DNA from: Streptomyces sp. IMTB 2501 | GTDB taxonomy: Bacteria > Actinomycetota > Actinomycetes > Streptomycetales > Streptomycetaceae | Assembly: GCF_001953885.1 (NCBI RefSeq) | Contig: NZ_MQUS01000003.1 | Coordinates: 310,001-374,000 of the forward strand | DNA length: 64,000 bases | Direction: 5' to 3' | Part shown: piece by piece, positions 35,422 to 44,062 of the stretch | Layout: the number at the start of each line of letters is the position of its first letter | How positions within the stretch are numbered: the stretch's first letter is position 1 | Position numbers and translations under genes: made by a program | Notes under the pieces: generated by a model | The model's input: the letters and a program-made list of their open reading frames with translations, nothing else | Database searches by the model: none | Told to the model about the DNA's origin: nothing

Positions 35422-36444
35422 CTACTCCTGCCTCTCTTGTTCGATCAGGCGCCGGATCCGGCGCGCGGGCTCGGCCGCCGCGGTGACAGGGATCTGTTCC
35501 AGGGCGCAGGCGAGCAGCGGAGCGAGCGCTCGTGCCTTTGTCCGTGCTTCGATCCCGTGGACCGCGTACGACGAAGTGAAGTTCCGGATCAGGTGGTAGA
35601 CGAGCATCGTGTCCGACTCGCCGGGAAGAGCACCGAGGTCCAGCGAGCGGGCGGCGGCCTCTTCCCTGGCCGCGGCGAAGCGGTTGTCGAGTGACCCCGT
35701 GCCGGGCAACTGCACCGGATGGGAGAACAGCGCGAGGATCACCTGGAGGGACACCGGACACGTGTATGTCATGAGGTCCAGGTCGATGCGCTCCGGGCGC
35801 TCGTCCCGCACACCGGTGACCAGGAAGTTGGCCGGCTTGGGGTCGCAGAACAGCGTGGCGCGTCCACCTGGCATCGGTGCGGGAACCTCGACGTCGGTCC
35901 GGAGCAGCCGCTCCAGTTTCGCGACGGCGACGAGGTGGCGATCGCCCACGGGGAACCCGAGCAGGGGGGCGCACCCCGCCTCAGTCAGGGCGGTGCGGAG
36001 CAGCGCGTCCTGCTCGCTGAACTCGGCCAGGGATTCCAGGCATTGCTCCTGCACCCATCGGGCAAGCGCTGTCGAGCGGCCGGCAACCTCGCGCAGATCG
36101 ATCGCCTTGTGGCGCTGCAGCGTGAGCACACGGCCGCCCGCCACCCAGTGCGGCACGACGGGCAGGTCGAGCCCCCGGATCCGGCCGACCAGCACATCGA
36201 GCTGTCGCAGCTGGGACGCAGAGAGGTCCGGGCGCTTGATCCGGTACGGACCGTCGCCCAGCGGGACCAGCGTGCCCTGCTCATCACGCAGCTCGCCCGC
36301 TGCGACGCAGGCTTCGATGAGCCGGTGCACGCTCTCGTCATCAGCCCGTGTCTCGACGGCTCGGACCAGTGCGGACAAGGCGGAGCCCCCGTCGGCCTGA
36401 CGCTCGGTCAGGCCGACGGGGTCGTCACTCAGCGAGAGGTCCAT
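35422..36444 (-). CDS. APH/choline-kinase-fold protein
   Basis: 340 residues from the ATG at 36444, overlapping the upstream gene by 16 bases. The only clear motifs are kinase-like: LFCDPKPANFLV (Asp201, Asn206; compare HGDLHPGN in aminoglycoside phosphotransferases) and IDLDLMTY (Asp221/Asp223; compare IDWE). The N-lobe is poorly conserved. It should transfer phosphate from ATP to a small molecule, for example to a carboxylate before the GAPDH-like reduction, or to a product hydroxyl as self-protection. The choice between biosynthesis and resistance is open. The tight operon argues for biosynthesis. Confidence 0.55.
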   Translation of the reverse strand: MDLSLSDDPVGLTERQADGGSALSALVRAVETRADDESVHRLIEACVAAGELRDEQGTLVPLGDGPYRIKRPDLSASQLRQLDVLVGRIRGLDLPVVPHWVAGGRVLTLQRHKAIDLREVAGRSTALARWVQEQCLESLAEFSEQDALLRTALTEAGCAPLLGFPVGDRHLVAVAKLERLLRTDVEVPAPMPGGRATLFCDPKPANFLVTGVRDERPERIDLDLMTYTCPVSLQVILALFSHPVQLPGTGSLDNRFAAAREEAAARSLDLGALPGESDTMLVYHLIRNFTSSYAVHGIEARTKARALAPLLACALEQIPVTAAAEPARRIRRLIEQERQE

Positions 36445-37553
36445 GAGTCGAACGCCGCGACCAGTTCCTTCGGCTCGACGGCGCCGCCGCGGTCGATCGA
36501 GGTCTGGCGCACCCAGGCGAGCCCGGTGACGAGGTCCGCGTCGGTGAATGCCCGGCCGTGCTCGGTCAGCACCGACTCGATCAGGGCGCGCCCGGAGTGC
36601 TTGCCCAGGATGTACTTGCGTTCGCCGCCGACCTGCTCCGGCGGGAAGGGCTCGAACGTGGAGGTGTCCTTGAGCATGGCGTTGACGTGGATTCCGGACT
36701 CGTGCGCGAAGACGTTCTCGCCGACGATCGGCTGCCAGGGCACGGTCTGATGCTTGCAGGCCTTTGCCACCAGGCGGCTGAGATCGGTGAGCTTCTCCGT
36801 ATTGATGCCGAGGTCGACGCCGTAGAGCTGCTGCAGGGTGACGGCCGCCTGGGACAGGTCGGTCATGCCGGCGCGCTCACCGACCCCGTTGACGGTGACG
36901 TGGAAGTACCGGGCGCCCGCTCGCAGCGCCGCCAGGGTGTTGGCGAAGCCGAGGCCGAAGTCGTTGTGGGCGTGGGCCTGGACGTCGATTGAACTGCTGT
37001 TGACTACGGCGCTCACCCGGGCTTCGTACTCCTCGGGCGTGAGGATGCCGATGGTGTCCGAGAGCCGCAGCCGGTCGGCACCGGCTGAGGCCACGGTGCC
37101 GGCGTACTCGACCAGGAAGTCGAGCTCGGTGCGAGCCACGTCCTCCGCGCTGACCGATACGAAGGCGCCACGGTCCTTGGCGTAACTGATGAGTTCGGTG
37201 GCAGACTTCAGCAGCCACTCGCGGGTCTTGCCGACGCTGTTGTCAAGGTGGATCTTGGACGCCGGAAGGCCGATGTGGATGGCCTTGAAACCCAGGTCGA
37301 GGGAGGCCTCGATGTCGGCCTTGACCCCGCGGTTCCACACCATGAGGCGTGCTTCGTCCTGGCGGGCGGCTGCCTCCTTGATGAATTCCAATTCCTCCCC
37401 GCCCATGGCGGGAATTCCGATTTCCACCCACCGGACCCCGGCCTCGATGAGCGCATCGAGAATGGCGGACTTGGTCTCCTTGTCGAAGGCGACTCCCGGA
37501 GCCTGCTCGCCATCGCGAAGAGTGGTGTCTTCGAGAATTATGTCAGAGCGCAT
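36429..37553 (-). CDS. homocitrate/isopropylmalate synthase family, candidate 2-phosphonomethylmalate synthase
   Basis: 374 residues, ATG at 37553 with GGGGGA nine bases upstream. The barrel signatures are EDTTLRDGEQAPG (Arg13, Asp14, Glu16), QAHAHNDFGLGFANT with the metal-binding His pair, GVGERAGMTDL, and GKHSGRALIE near the C-terminus. The family condenses acetyl-CoA with a 2-oxoacid. The length (374) is that of homocitrate synthases and of FrbC/Pms rather than LeuA, as the regulatory domain is missing. With PEP mutase in the cluster the oxoacid is likely phosphonopyruvate, giving 2-phosphonomethylmalate. It leads a six-gene leftward operon (to FkbM) with overlapping or close starts. The alternative is a homocitrate synthase for 2-oxoadipate. 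Confidence 0.8.
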   Translation of the reverse strand: MRSDIILEDTTLRDGEQAPGVAFDKETKSAILDALIEAGVRWVEIGIPAMGGEELEFIKEAAARQDEARLMVWNRGVKADIEASLDLGFKAIHIGLPASKIHLDNSVGKTREWLLKSATELISYAKDRGAFVSVSAEDVARTELDFLVEYAGTVASAGADRLRLSDTIGILTPEEYEARVSAVVNSSSIDVQAHAHNDFGLGFANTLAALRAGARYFHVTVNGVGERAGMTDLSQAAVTLQQLYGVDLGINTEKLTDLSRLVAKACKHQTVPWQPIVGENVFAHESGIHVNAMLKDTSTFEPFPPEQVGGERKYILGKHSGRALIESVLTEHGRAFTDADLVTGLAWVRQTSIDRGGAVEPKELVAAFDSWTSR

Positions 37554-37689
37554 AGCAATCCCCCTGATTTATGTCGTATACGTTCTCTGTGCGTTGCGGC
37601 TGCGTTTTGAAAGCTAACACGGACATTGATCGGTCGTCTCGCCCAAGGGAGCTGGTTTTTCTAGGAGCCCCCGCCGCAATCTTCTTTCG

Positions 37690-38736
37690 TCACGGTTCGA
37701 TGGTGACCTTCATGGCCTGCCGGGATTCCACGAGCCGGATTCCTTCCACGGTGCGATCGAGTGGCAGGGTATGCGTGATCAGGTCGGCAACCGGCACCGC
37801 CCCTGAGGAGATGAGTTCGAGTGCTTCGGCGTTCTGCCCGGGGTGCGAGGAGTTGGAGCCCACAATCGTCAGCTCGCGGTAGTGCGCCAGGTTCGTGTCC
37901 AGCACGGGCGCGGCACTTCCCGGTGGGAGGCTGCCGAACAGGCTGACCCGACCCCGCGGCGCGGTGTAGTGCAGGGCCTGCTGCTGCGCCTGCGCAGAGG
38001 CCGCCGCGAGCAGCACCACGTCGGCGCCCCGGCCCTCGGTGAGGTCGAGGATGCGTTGCGCTACGTCGACGTCTGCACCAAAGATCGCCTCGTCCGGCGC
38101 CACCAGTCCCTTGGCCAGCTCGAGCCTGGCCGCATCCAGCTCGACGAGCAGGACCCGGTTCGCCCCTCGTGCCCGGGCCAGTCGGACGTGCATGCAGCCG
38201 ACGGGCCCGGCACCCACGACCACGACATCGTCGCCCTTGCCGACGCGCGCCAACTCCTGTCCGTTGAGTACGCAGGCCAGCGGCTCGGCCAGGGATGCCT
38301 CGGCGAAGCTGAGCGCATCAGGCATCCGGTGCAGCCCGCCTGCGTCGAGCACCTTGCCGGGCACGGTGACGAACTCGGCGAACCCGCCGTCGTAGTGGTA
38401 CCCCATCGCCTCGAAACGCGTGCACACCGTTGGCAGTTTGTCGCGACAGCTACGGCAGGAGCCGCAGGGGATTGCACCGATCAGCTGGACCCGATCGCCG
38501 ACCTGCAGGCCGTGTGCGGATGATCCTTCACCCAGGAGTACGACCTCTCCGGCGATCTCGTGCCCGAGCACCCGCGGGGGCACGATCCGCTGGTGGCCGT
38601 GGTGGTAGATCTTCACGTCGGTTCCGCAGAGCGAGCAATTACGCACCCGCAGAACCACCTCGCCGGGGCCGGGCGTGGGATCGGGCGCCTCTTCGAGGGC
38701 GACGTTCCCTGGGGCTCGATAGCGAAGGACCTTCAT
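37690..38736 (-). CDS. zinc-dependent alcohol dehydrogenase (threonine/sorbitol dehydrogenase type)
   Basis: 348 residues; ATG at 38736 overlaps the DXS stop (ATGA). Zinc-site residues are complete: Cys in CSLCGTDVKIYHHG, His-Glu in LGHEIAGEV, and the structural site CGSCRSCRDKLPTVC. The NAD(P) motif VVVGAGPVGCMHV is near residue 165. It likely oxidises a hydroxyl or reduces a carbonyl in the pathway; being coupled to the DXS-like gene, its substrate could be the product of that enzyme. It ends in an inter-operon gap of 136 bases in front of the homocitrate-synthase-type operon. Confidence 0.85.
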   Translation of the reverse strand: MKVLRYRAPGNVALEEAPDPTPGPGEVVLRVRNCSLCGTDVKIYHHGHQRIVPPRVLGHEIAGEVVLLGEGSSAHGLQVGDRVQLIGAIPCGSCRSCRDKLPTVCTRFEAMGYHYDGGFAEFVTVPGKVLDAGGLHRMPDALSFAEASLAEPLACVLNGQELARVGKGDDVVVVGAGPVGCMHVRLARARGANRVLLVELDAARLELAKGLVAPDEAIFGADVDVAQRILDLTEGRGADVVLLAAASAQAQQQALHYTAPRGRVSLFGSLPPGSAAPVLDTNLAHYRELTIVGSNSSHPGQNAEALELISSGAVPVADLITHTLPLDRTVEGIRLVESRQAMKVTIEP

Positions 38737-40478
38737 GGGAGGTCCAGCAGGGTGCGCGCCTTCGCCACCACGCCCGTGGTGTTGACTCCGGACTCTGCCA
38801 GCAGATCCTCGCGGACGCCCCACGCGAGGAAGGCCGCCGGGAGCGTCACCTGTGCGGTCGCCGGATGGGGCCCCGGGCTCTCCGCGAGGTGGGCGAGTAG
38901 ATCAGGATAGAGGCCGGAGCCCTCAGAGAGGTCCTCGACCGTGATCACGGCGCGGTGCGTGGCCGCGTCGGCGAACGCCTCGGGCACAGAGGGCCGCAGA
39001 CGCACGACCTCGCGCACGGTGGTGCTCACCGAGTAGTCGCGTTCCAGAACGGCTGCGGCCGCCATCGCCGTCTGGACCATCGCGCCGTGGGTGAGGAGGC
39101 ACAGGTCGGTTCCCCGCCGCCGCAGCACGGTGTCGGAGGCGACAGGCGTGCCGGCGTCGTCGAGGGGCTTCCACTTCGCGTAGCGCAGCGCCACCGGTCC
39201 CTTGTCGCGGCCAACCGCGGTGCGCAGGATCTGCTCCAGCTGGCCCGGCGTGCTCGGCGCATAGATCTCCAGCCCGGGCACCATGCGCAGCAGGCCGACG
39301 TCGTAGATGCCGTGGGACGAGGCGCCGTCCCCGCCGGCCACGCCCCCGCGATCGACGATGAAGGTCACCGGTAGCTCGTGCAGGGCCACGTCGTTGAGCA
39401 CCTGGTCCAGTCCTCGGGTGAGGAACGTCGCGAAGACGGCGAACACGGGCCGGGCGCCCTGGGCGGCCAGTCCGGCAGCCATGGAGACCGCCAGCTGTTC
39501 GCTGATCCCCACGTCGTGGTATCGCTCCGGGAATCGCCGCTGGAACTCCAGCAGGCACAGGAGGTCGGGCATCGCCGCGGTGATCACGTGAATTCGCTCG
39601 TCGTTCTCGGCCATCTCGCACAGCAGGTCGCTGAGCGAAGCGCCCCAGGCGTCCTTCGCGGTCGGCACGGGGGCGTCGATGGGAACCGAGGGGACGGCCA
39701 CTGTTCCCGGTACCTGGTGGAGCCGCATCACTTCGTCCTGTTCGGCCTTGTCCCACCCCAGGCCCTTTCGCGTGCGGGTGTGTACGACGACCGGTCCGGC
39801 GATCGACTCGGCCTTCTTGAACGCCGCCTCCAACTCGCCGAAGTCATGGCCGTCGACCGGTCCGACGTACGCGAATCCCAAGGAGGTGAAGAACTTCTCG
39901 GCGTTCTCGCGGACCTGGGAGCTCTCCTGGGGTTCGCCGAGTGTGAGCAGGCTCGGCGTGCGGGCGTAGGAGCGGCCGTTGTCGTTGAAGACGACGGTAA
40001 CTGGACGGCGGCGAACGCCGATGGCGTTGAGCGCCTCGTAAGCCACGCCTCCGGTCAATGCCCCGTCCCCGATGACTACGGCGCAGCGTGTCTTGTCGGC
40101 GAGGTTGATTCCCAGTGCCCAGGCCGGGCTGGTGGAGGAGTGACTGCTCTCCAGCACGTCATGGGGGGACTCCGCTCGGCTGGGGAATCCGGACATTCCT
40201 GCGCGCTGTCGGAACGTGGTGAACTGCGCTCCGCGACCAGTGAGGATCTTGTGTGTGTACGCCTGGTGACCTATGTCGAAGATAATTCTTTCGTTCGGTG
40301 AATCGAACGCGCGGTGCAAAGCTATCGTCAACTCCACCACGCCGAGATTGGCGCCCAGGTGCCCGCCGCTGATGTTCACCTGGCCGATGAGAAACTCTCG
40401 TATATCTGAGGCGAGCTGCTCGCATTCGAGCAGGTCGAGCTCTCGCACAGCATCGGGTGTGAGGTGGTTCAGGTCCAT
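38733..40478 (-). CDS. dxs: 1-deoxy-D-xylulose-5-phosphate synthase-like enzyme inside the cluster
   Basis: 581 residues from the ATG at 40478 with AAGGGGG upstream. Landmarks: FDIGHQAYTHKILTGR, IGDGALTGGVAYEALN (ThDP/Mg binding), FVYV-type VGPVDGHD, ITAAMPDLL and VGISEQLAVSMAAGLA with the catalytic Glu. The block usually reading GADGPTHQG is GGDGASSHG here, so one conserved His is shifted or lost, and the protein is about 40-60 residues shorter than housekeeping DXS. It may raise DXP to protect against a DXR inhibitor of the fosmidomycin type, or may be a dedicated acyloin synthase that joins an acetyl unit to a phosphonate aldehyde. Both are inference. Divergent from the LmbU-like gene. Confidence 0.85.
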   Translation of the reverse strand: MDLNHLTPDAVRELDLLECEQLASDIREFLIGQVNISGGHLGANLGVVELTIALHRAFDSPNERIIFDIGHQAYTHKILTGRGAQFTTFRQRAGMSGFPSRAESPHDVLESSHSSTSPAWALGINLADKTRCAVVIGDGALTGGVAYEALNAIGVRRRPVTVVFNDNGRSYARTPSLLTLGEPQESSQVRENAEKFFTSLGFAYVGPVDGHDFGELEAAFKKAESIAGPVVVHTRTRKGLGWDKAEQDEVMRLHQVPGTVAVPSVPIDAPVPTAKDAWGASLSDLLCEMAENDERIHVITAAMPDLLCLLEFQRRFPERYHDVGISEQLAVSMAAGLAAQGARPVFAVFATFLTRGLDQVLNDVALHELPVTFIVDRGGVAGGDGASSHGIYDVGLLRMVPGLEIYAPSTPGQLEQILRTAVGRDKGPVALRYAKWKPLDDAGTPVASDTVLRRRGTDLCLLTHGAMVQTAMAAAAVLERDYSVSTTVREVVRLRPSVPEAFADAATHRAVITVEDLSEGSGLYPDLLAHLAESPGPHPATAQVTLPAAFLAWGVREDLLAESGVNTTGVVAKARTLLDLP

Positions 40479-40795
40479 TTCAGACGCCCCCTTCGGTCGA
40501 CACGGATCACCATAGGCTGCAGCTCGATTTGGCATCAAAGATCGATTCTGGGGAATCGGGGAGAAGGTGGCGGAGCGCCTCACTGCTCGGTGCGACCCTT
40601 ATCGAGCTGACCTGGCGTCCCACGCTCTGACGCGTGCTCAAAGAGTCTTTGAGGAATAACTTGGCGGCCCTTCGGGAGAAGTGTCCCAATGTGGGCGAAC
40701 TGTCAAGCGGAGCACGGCGGATCCGTGCCGCATGAGCATGCCACTGGCTACTGTGATCGTCATCGAGCCTCTTATGGGGGAGGGGATCACACCTC
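40479..40795. promoter_or_regulatory. 317-base divergent promoter region between dxs-like and lmbU-like genes
   Basis: No gene is seen. The region must hold promoters for both divergent genes. A perfect inverted repeat TCAAAGA-G-TCTTTGA lies at 40638-40652, and a weaker one, GATTC(yyyy)GAATC, near 40544-40557. The first is a candidate operator; it has no relation to the GC-rich palindrome at 49862. Confidence 0.45.
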
Positions 40796-41527
40796 GTGCG
40801 TTCCAACAGCGCAGCCAGAGTGCAATCCACAAGGGCAGCGGACGATAGCCGCTTCACGGCCAGGCACCACCTGGTCCCAAGGCGCGTCACCCAACCAGGT
40901 GACTCGGCCACGTCACTCGCCAGCATCGTGTCCATACCGCCCACCGGACTCAACCTGAGTGAGCGTCTGCCCTTTGAGAAGTGGGTGGCGATCGGAAAGT
41001 TGCTGTCTACGTCCCAGTCTTCCATGGCGTGGTGTCTCGGGGATTGGCTCGTTCACGGAGAGTCGGCCTACGCGGGGCGTTACCGGGAGATCGTCGAGCT
41101 CTACTCGTTCAACTACCAGACACTCCGCAACTACGCGTGGGTCGCCCGTCGTTTCCCGCTGTCCCGCCGGCGGGACAAGCTCAGCTTCGGCCACCATGCT
41201 GAAGTCGCATCCTGTCCCGAGGCGGAGCGGGACTACTGGTTGCGCAGGGCGGAGGAGCACGGCTGGTCTCGCAATCGGCTTCGGTGCGAGGTGCGTGCGA
41301 GCGCTCGGCTGCGTTCGGCGGCAGACCCCGGCGCGGCGGAGGACGGCTCCACTCTCAGGGACATGGCGATCCGACTGAGTCCGACTGCCGGTCAGCTTGA
41401 GATCTGGGAGCAGGCTGCGTCCAACGCCGGCGTGAAGCTTGCGGTCTGGGCCGTCCAGGTCCTCAACGCGTCAGCCGGCGCCCGTGGCACAGCCACAGTG
41501 GATCCCGTCGCCGACGACCTCAACTGA
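40796..41527 (+). CDS. LmbU-family transcriptional regulator
   Basis: 243 residues from a GTG at 40796; the N-terminus is uncertain and a GTG at 40926 would fit the conserved part better. Family blocks I recognise: LPFEKWVAIGKLL, AWCLGDWLVHGE, YQTLRNYAWVARRF, SRRRDKLSFGHHAEVAS and WLRRAEEHGWSRNRLR. LmbU, the lincomycin regulator, and NovE-type proteins control antibiotic clusters and carry an atypical HTH in this stretch. This is the only clear regulator in the cluster. A 7-bp inverted repeat (41530-41536 with 41550-41556) just after the stop could be its terminator. Confidence 0.85.
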   Translation: MRSNSAARVQSTRAADDSRFTARHHLVPRRVTQPGDSATSLASIVSIPPTGLNLSERLPFEKWVAIGKLLSTSQSSMAWCLGDWLVHGESAYAGRYREIVELYSFNYQTLRNYAWVARRFPLSRRRDKLSFGHHAEVASCPEAERDYWLRRAEEHGWSRNRLRCEVRASARLRSAADPGAAEDGSTLRDMAIRLSPTAGQLEIWEQAASNAGVKLAVWAVQVLNASAGARGTATVDPVADDLN

Positions 41528-41694
41528 ACACGATGTCCTGAACCTGCGAACATCGTCTCTCTCCGCAGGGAAGCCGTTTCGGAGAGTGGCCATCCGCGTA
41601 TCCATCCGACGTGCAGTGAGGTCATTCGTGTGCCCACCAACACCCCTCCACTTCCGACCAGTCGGCGGTCGGCACCGCCCGGGTAAAGCGCGGC

Positions 41695-42221
41695 ATGGCC
41701 GAGCAGCTCAAGGGCGGCGTAATCACGGACGTCGTCACGCCGACAAGTGGGCCTGCACCAGCCCGTTCGTCTGTGGTGCCACTAACCTGGGCGAGGCCCT
41801 GCGCCGGCAACGTCGTCGAGGCCGTCCGCCACCTGCGCCAGCTCAAGGGCGAGATCGCCAAGCTGCGTGGCTGTGACGACAACGAGCCGTACGCCGCGGC
41901 CAAGGAGCTGCGTGCCCCGTACGAGCTGGTCGCCGAGGTCGCCGAGCTGGGCAAGCTCCCGTCGTGCTGTTCGCCGCCGGTGGCGTGGCCACCCCGGCCG
42001 ACGCTGATGTGCCAGCTGGGCGCCGAGGTGTCTTCGTCGGCTCCGGCATCTTCAAGTCGGGCGACCCGGCCCAGCGTGCCGCCGCGATCGTGAAGGCCAC
42101 GACCATCTACGACGACCCGAAGATCATCGCGGACGCATCCCGCAACCTGGGCGAGGCCATGGTCGGCATCAACTGCGACACCCTGCCCGAGGCCGAGCGC
42201 TTCGCCAACCGCGGCTGGTAA
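41695..42221 (+). pseudogene. pdxS: decayed pdxS (pyridoxal 5'-phosphate synthase lyase subunit)
   Basis: Pieces of PdxS appear in order in three frames. MAEQLKGGVITDVVTP (41695) is the PdxS start. DKWACTSPFVCGATNLGEAL then follows at once in another frame, so about 100 codons are deleted. NVVEAVRHLRQLKGEIAKLRG and [14 protein letters not shown] are back in the first frame. After a frameshift comes [20 protein letters not shown], and the protein ends with [21 protein letters not shown] at 42221. The catalytic Lys region is lost. It is a dead copy; the organism must have an intact pdxS elsewhere. The match to the real protein is very close, so the decay is recent or the copy came by recombination. 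Confidence 0.85.
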
Positions 42222-42240
42222 CCGGGGCGAGCTCACCTGA

Positions 42241-42276
42241 CCTGTGGTGGGGCCTGAAGGCCGGCCTCACCACAGG
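42241..42276. terminator. hairpin terminator after the pdxS remnant
   Basis: CCTGTGGTGGGGCC (42241-42254) pairs with GGCCTCACCACAGG (42263-42276) through 14 bp with one G-U pair; the loop is 8 bases. It lies 19 bases after the pdxS stop and 11 bases before the end of the convergent EamA gene, so it can serve both. It is probably the original pdxS terminator. Confidence 0.75.
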
Positions 42277-42287
42277 CCGGGCCCGAG

Positions 42288-42983
42288 TCAACCGGAATGG
42301 AGCATCAGCCCAATGCCTGCCACGATCAAGGCAGCGCTCAGCATCCGTGCGCGGCCGAAACGCTCCTTGAAGAACACCGTGCCGATGAGGGCGCCGATGA
42401 CGATGGACGACTCGCGCAGAGCCGAGACCGGGGCGAGATCAGCGCGGCTCTGCGCCCACAGAACCAACCCGTAGGCGAACGCCGAGAGCAACCCGCCGAG
42501 CGCACCGTGGAGTGCCACCGGACGTAACTGCGCCGCCAGGTTGCCCCGGCGGGAGGCGAACGCGAAGGCCGGGACCGCCACGCCCTGGAGCAGCAGCAGC
42601 CAGCCGGTGTAGCCCGCCGCGGTTCCGGCGGCCCGCACGCCGACTCCGTCGACGACGGTGTAAGCAGAGATCGACAGGCCGGTGCCCAGGGCGGCGGCGA
42701 GCGCGAGGCGATCAACGCGTCGGCTGCAGCCGCGCATGCCCCACAGGGCGAGACCGCTCAGTCCGCCCGACACGAGCGCCACGCCGGCGATCTGCCACCT
42801 GCTCAGGTGCTCACCGACGAACAGCACCGCCAGTACCGTGACGACGAGCGGCGCCGTCCCGCGGGCGATCGGGTACATCTGGCTGAAGTCGCCGAGGCGG
42901 AACGATTGGATCAGCAGCGCGAAGTACAGCAGATGCGTGGCGATCGAGGCGATCAGGTAGGGCCATGCGGGTCCGGCCGGCAT
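42288..42983 (-). CDS. EamA/DMT transporter lacking its first helices
   Basis: 231 residues from the ATG at 42983. The sequence begins at a point (PAGPAWPYLIASIATHLLYF) that in EamA proteins lies after the first two membrane helices; full members have ten helices and about 285-300 residues, here seven or eight remain. The longer open frame upstream does not look like membrane protein. Remaining family features include FSQMYPIARGTAPLVVTVLA, and the last helix pair with FFKERFG. It may be inactive, or a rearrangement may have removed the start. With the dead pdxS next door it suggests deletion and recombination scars at this point. Confidence 0.6.
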   Translation of the reverse strand: MPAGPAWPYLIASIATHLLYFALLIQSFRLGDFSQMYPIARGTAPLVVTVLAVLFVGEHLSRWQIAGVALVSGGLSGLALWGMRGCSRRVDRLALAAALGTGLSISAYTVVDGVGVRAAGTAAGYTGWLLLLQGVAVPAFAFASRRGNLAAQLRPVALHGALGGLLSAFAYGLVLWAQSRADLAPVSALRESSIVIGALIGTVFFKERFGRARMLSAALIVAGIGLMLHSG

Positions 42984-43195
42984 CGGGGCGTAACAGGTAC
43001 CACGAGTGTGATGACTGGAGTCATGCCGACGAAGTCCGATCGGAACGTGAAGAGGCGGGCTCTGGTGCGGGGAGGCGGGACAGACAGGACGGCCGGGTTC
43101 GGCGGTGTCCGCAATGGGCCTGAGGCGTCCGCTGGTTGGCATGGTGCCAGCTCTGCCCGCCACGACTCCACGTCGACAGAGAGCGAGGGATACGA

Positions 43196-44062
43196 ATGTC
43201 GGACGGGCTCAGGCGGCCCCCCGCAGGCCGCAGTCTCAGTGCCGCGCCCAGGAGTATGACGCCGTCACTGGATCGGCGGCGCCTCCTACATCATGCGGAG
43301 GAGGCAGTGGCTTCCGCGGAGTCACTGCTCAGGGCCTTCGAGAAGGACGGCATCGAGACCAGTCTGAAGGCGTCGGGGGAGGAGGTCACCCAGGCCGATC
43401 GCGGTTTGGAGCGGCACATCTCCGGGCTTCTTCGTGAACACGCACCCGGGCTTCCCCTGCTGGGCGAGGAGACTACGCGGGACGGGAGCGTACCCGAGAC
43501 GGGCTGGATCCTCGATCCCATCGACGGGACCATGAACTTCGCCCGTGGAGCGCCGTACTACGCCATCGCCCTGGGTTTGGTGGACGCCGGCAGGCCGGTT
43601 CTCGGCGTGGTCAGCGCGCCGCGGCTGCAGCTGCGGATCGCCGCTGACGTGGATGCGTGTCCGGCTGCGGAGCCTCCGGCCACGCGGGCGCGGTCGCTGT
43701 CGCGGGCGATCGTCGGTGTCAGCGGCACGGGCAGCAGGCGCCTGCCGGCCGAGACCGAGTTGGTGACCCGCCTGCAAACCGGCGCCTACCGCGTCCGCAT
43801 GCACGGCTCCATGTGCCTCGATGTGGTCGGAGTCGCGATGGGCTGGCTGGACGCCTGCGTGTGCGTCCGGCCGAAACCCTGGGACGTCGCAGCCGGCCTC
43901 GCCATCGCGAGGAGCCGTGGATACGCGGCGCTGAGCGCCGACGGCGGCGATTTCACCTGGTCGTCCCCCGTGCTGGTGGTCGCGCACCCGGAGCTGGCTG
44001 CCGAGTTGCTCCACTTCGCATGGACTGTTCTTTCGGCGGCGTACCGGCCTCGGGAGCTGTGA
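43196..44062 (+). CDS. inositol monophosphatase family phosphatase
   Basis: 288 residues; ATG at 43196 after GAGGGA, with a possible later ATG at 43256. The Li-sensitive phosphatase motifs are visible: LLGEETTRDG (Glu), WILDPIDGTMNFARG and, near the C-terminus, CVRPKPWDVAAGLAIAR (Trp-Asp). These enzymes dephosphorylate inositol phosphates, histidinol phosphate or related sugar or cyclitol phosphates. The start of the PfkB gene overlaps its stop, so phosphatase and kinase are made together. Substrate is unknown; it may remove a protecting phosphate late in the pathway. Confidence 0.85.
   Translation: MSDGLRRPPAGRSLSAAPRSMTPSLDRRRLLHHAEEAVASAESLLRAFEKDGIETSLKASGEEVTQADRGLERHISGLLREHAPGLPLLGEETTRDGSVPETGWILDPIDGTMNFARGAPYYAIALGLVDAGRPVLGVVSAPRLQLRIAADVDACPAAEPPATRARSLSRAIVGVSGTGSRRLPAETELVTRLQTGAYRVRMHGSMCLDVVGVAMGWLDACVCVRPKPWDVAAGLAIARSRGYAALSADGGDFTWSSPVLVVAHPELAAELLHFAWTVLSAAYRPREL

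Noticed and set aside
40507..41025. 172-codon minus-strand frame between dxs and the regulator
   Set aside because: It overlaps the start of the LmbU-type gene and the divergent promoter and has no recognisable protein features.
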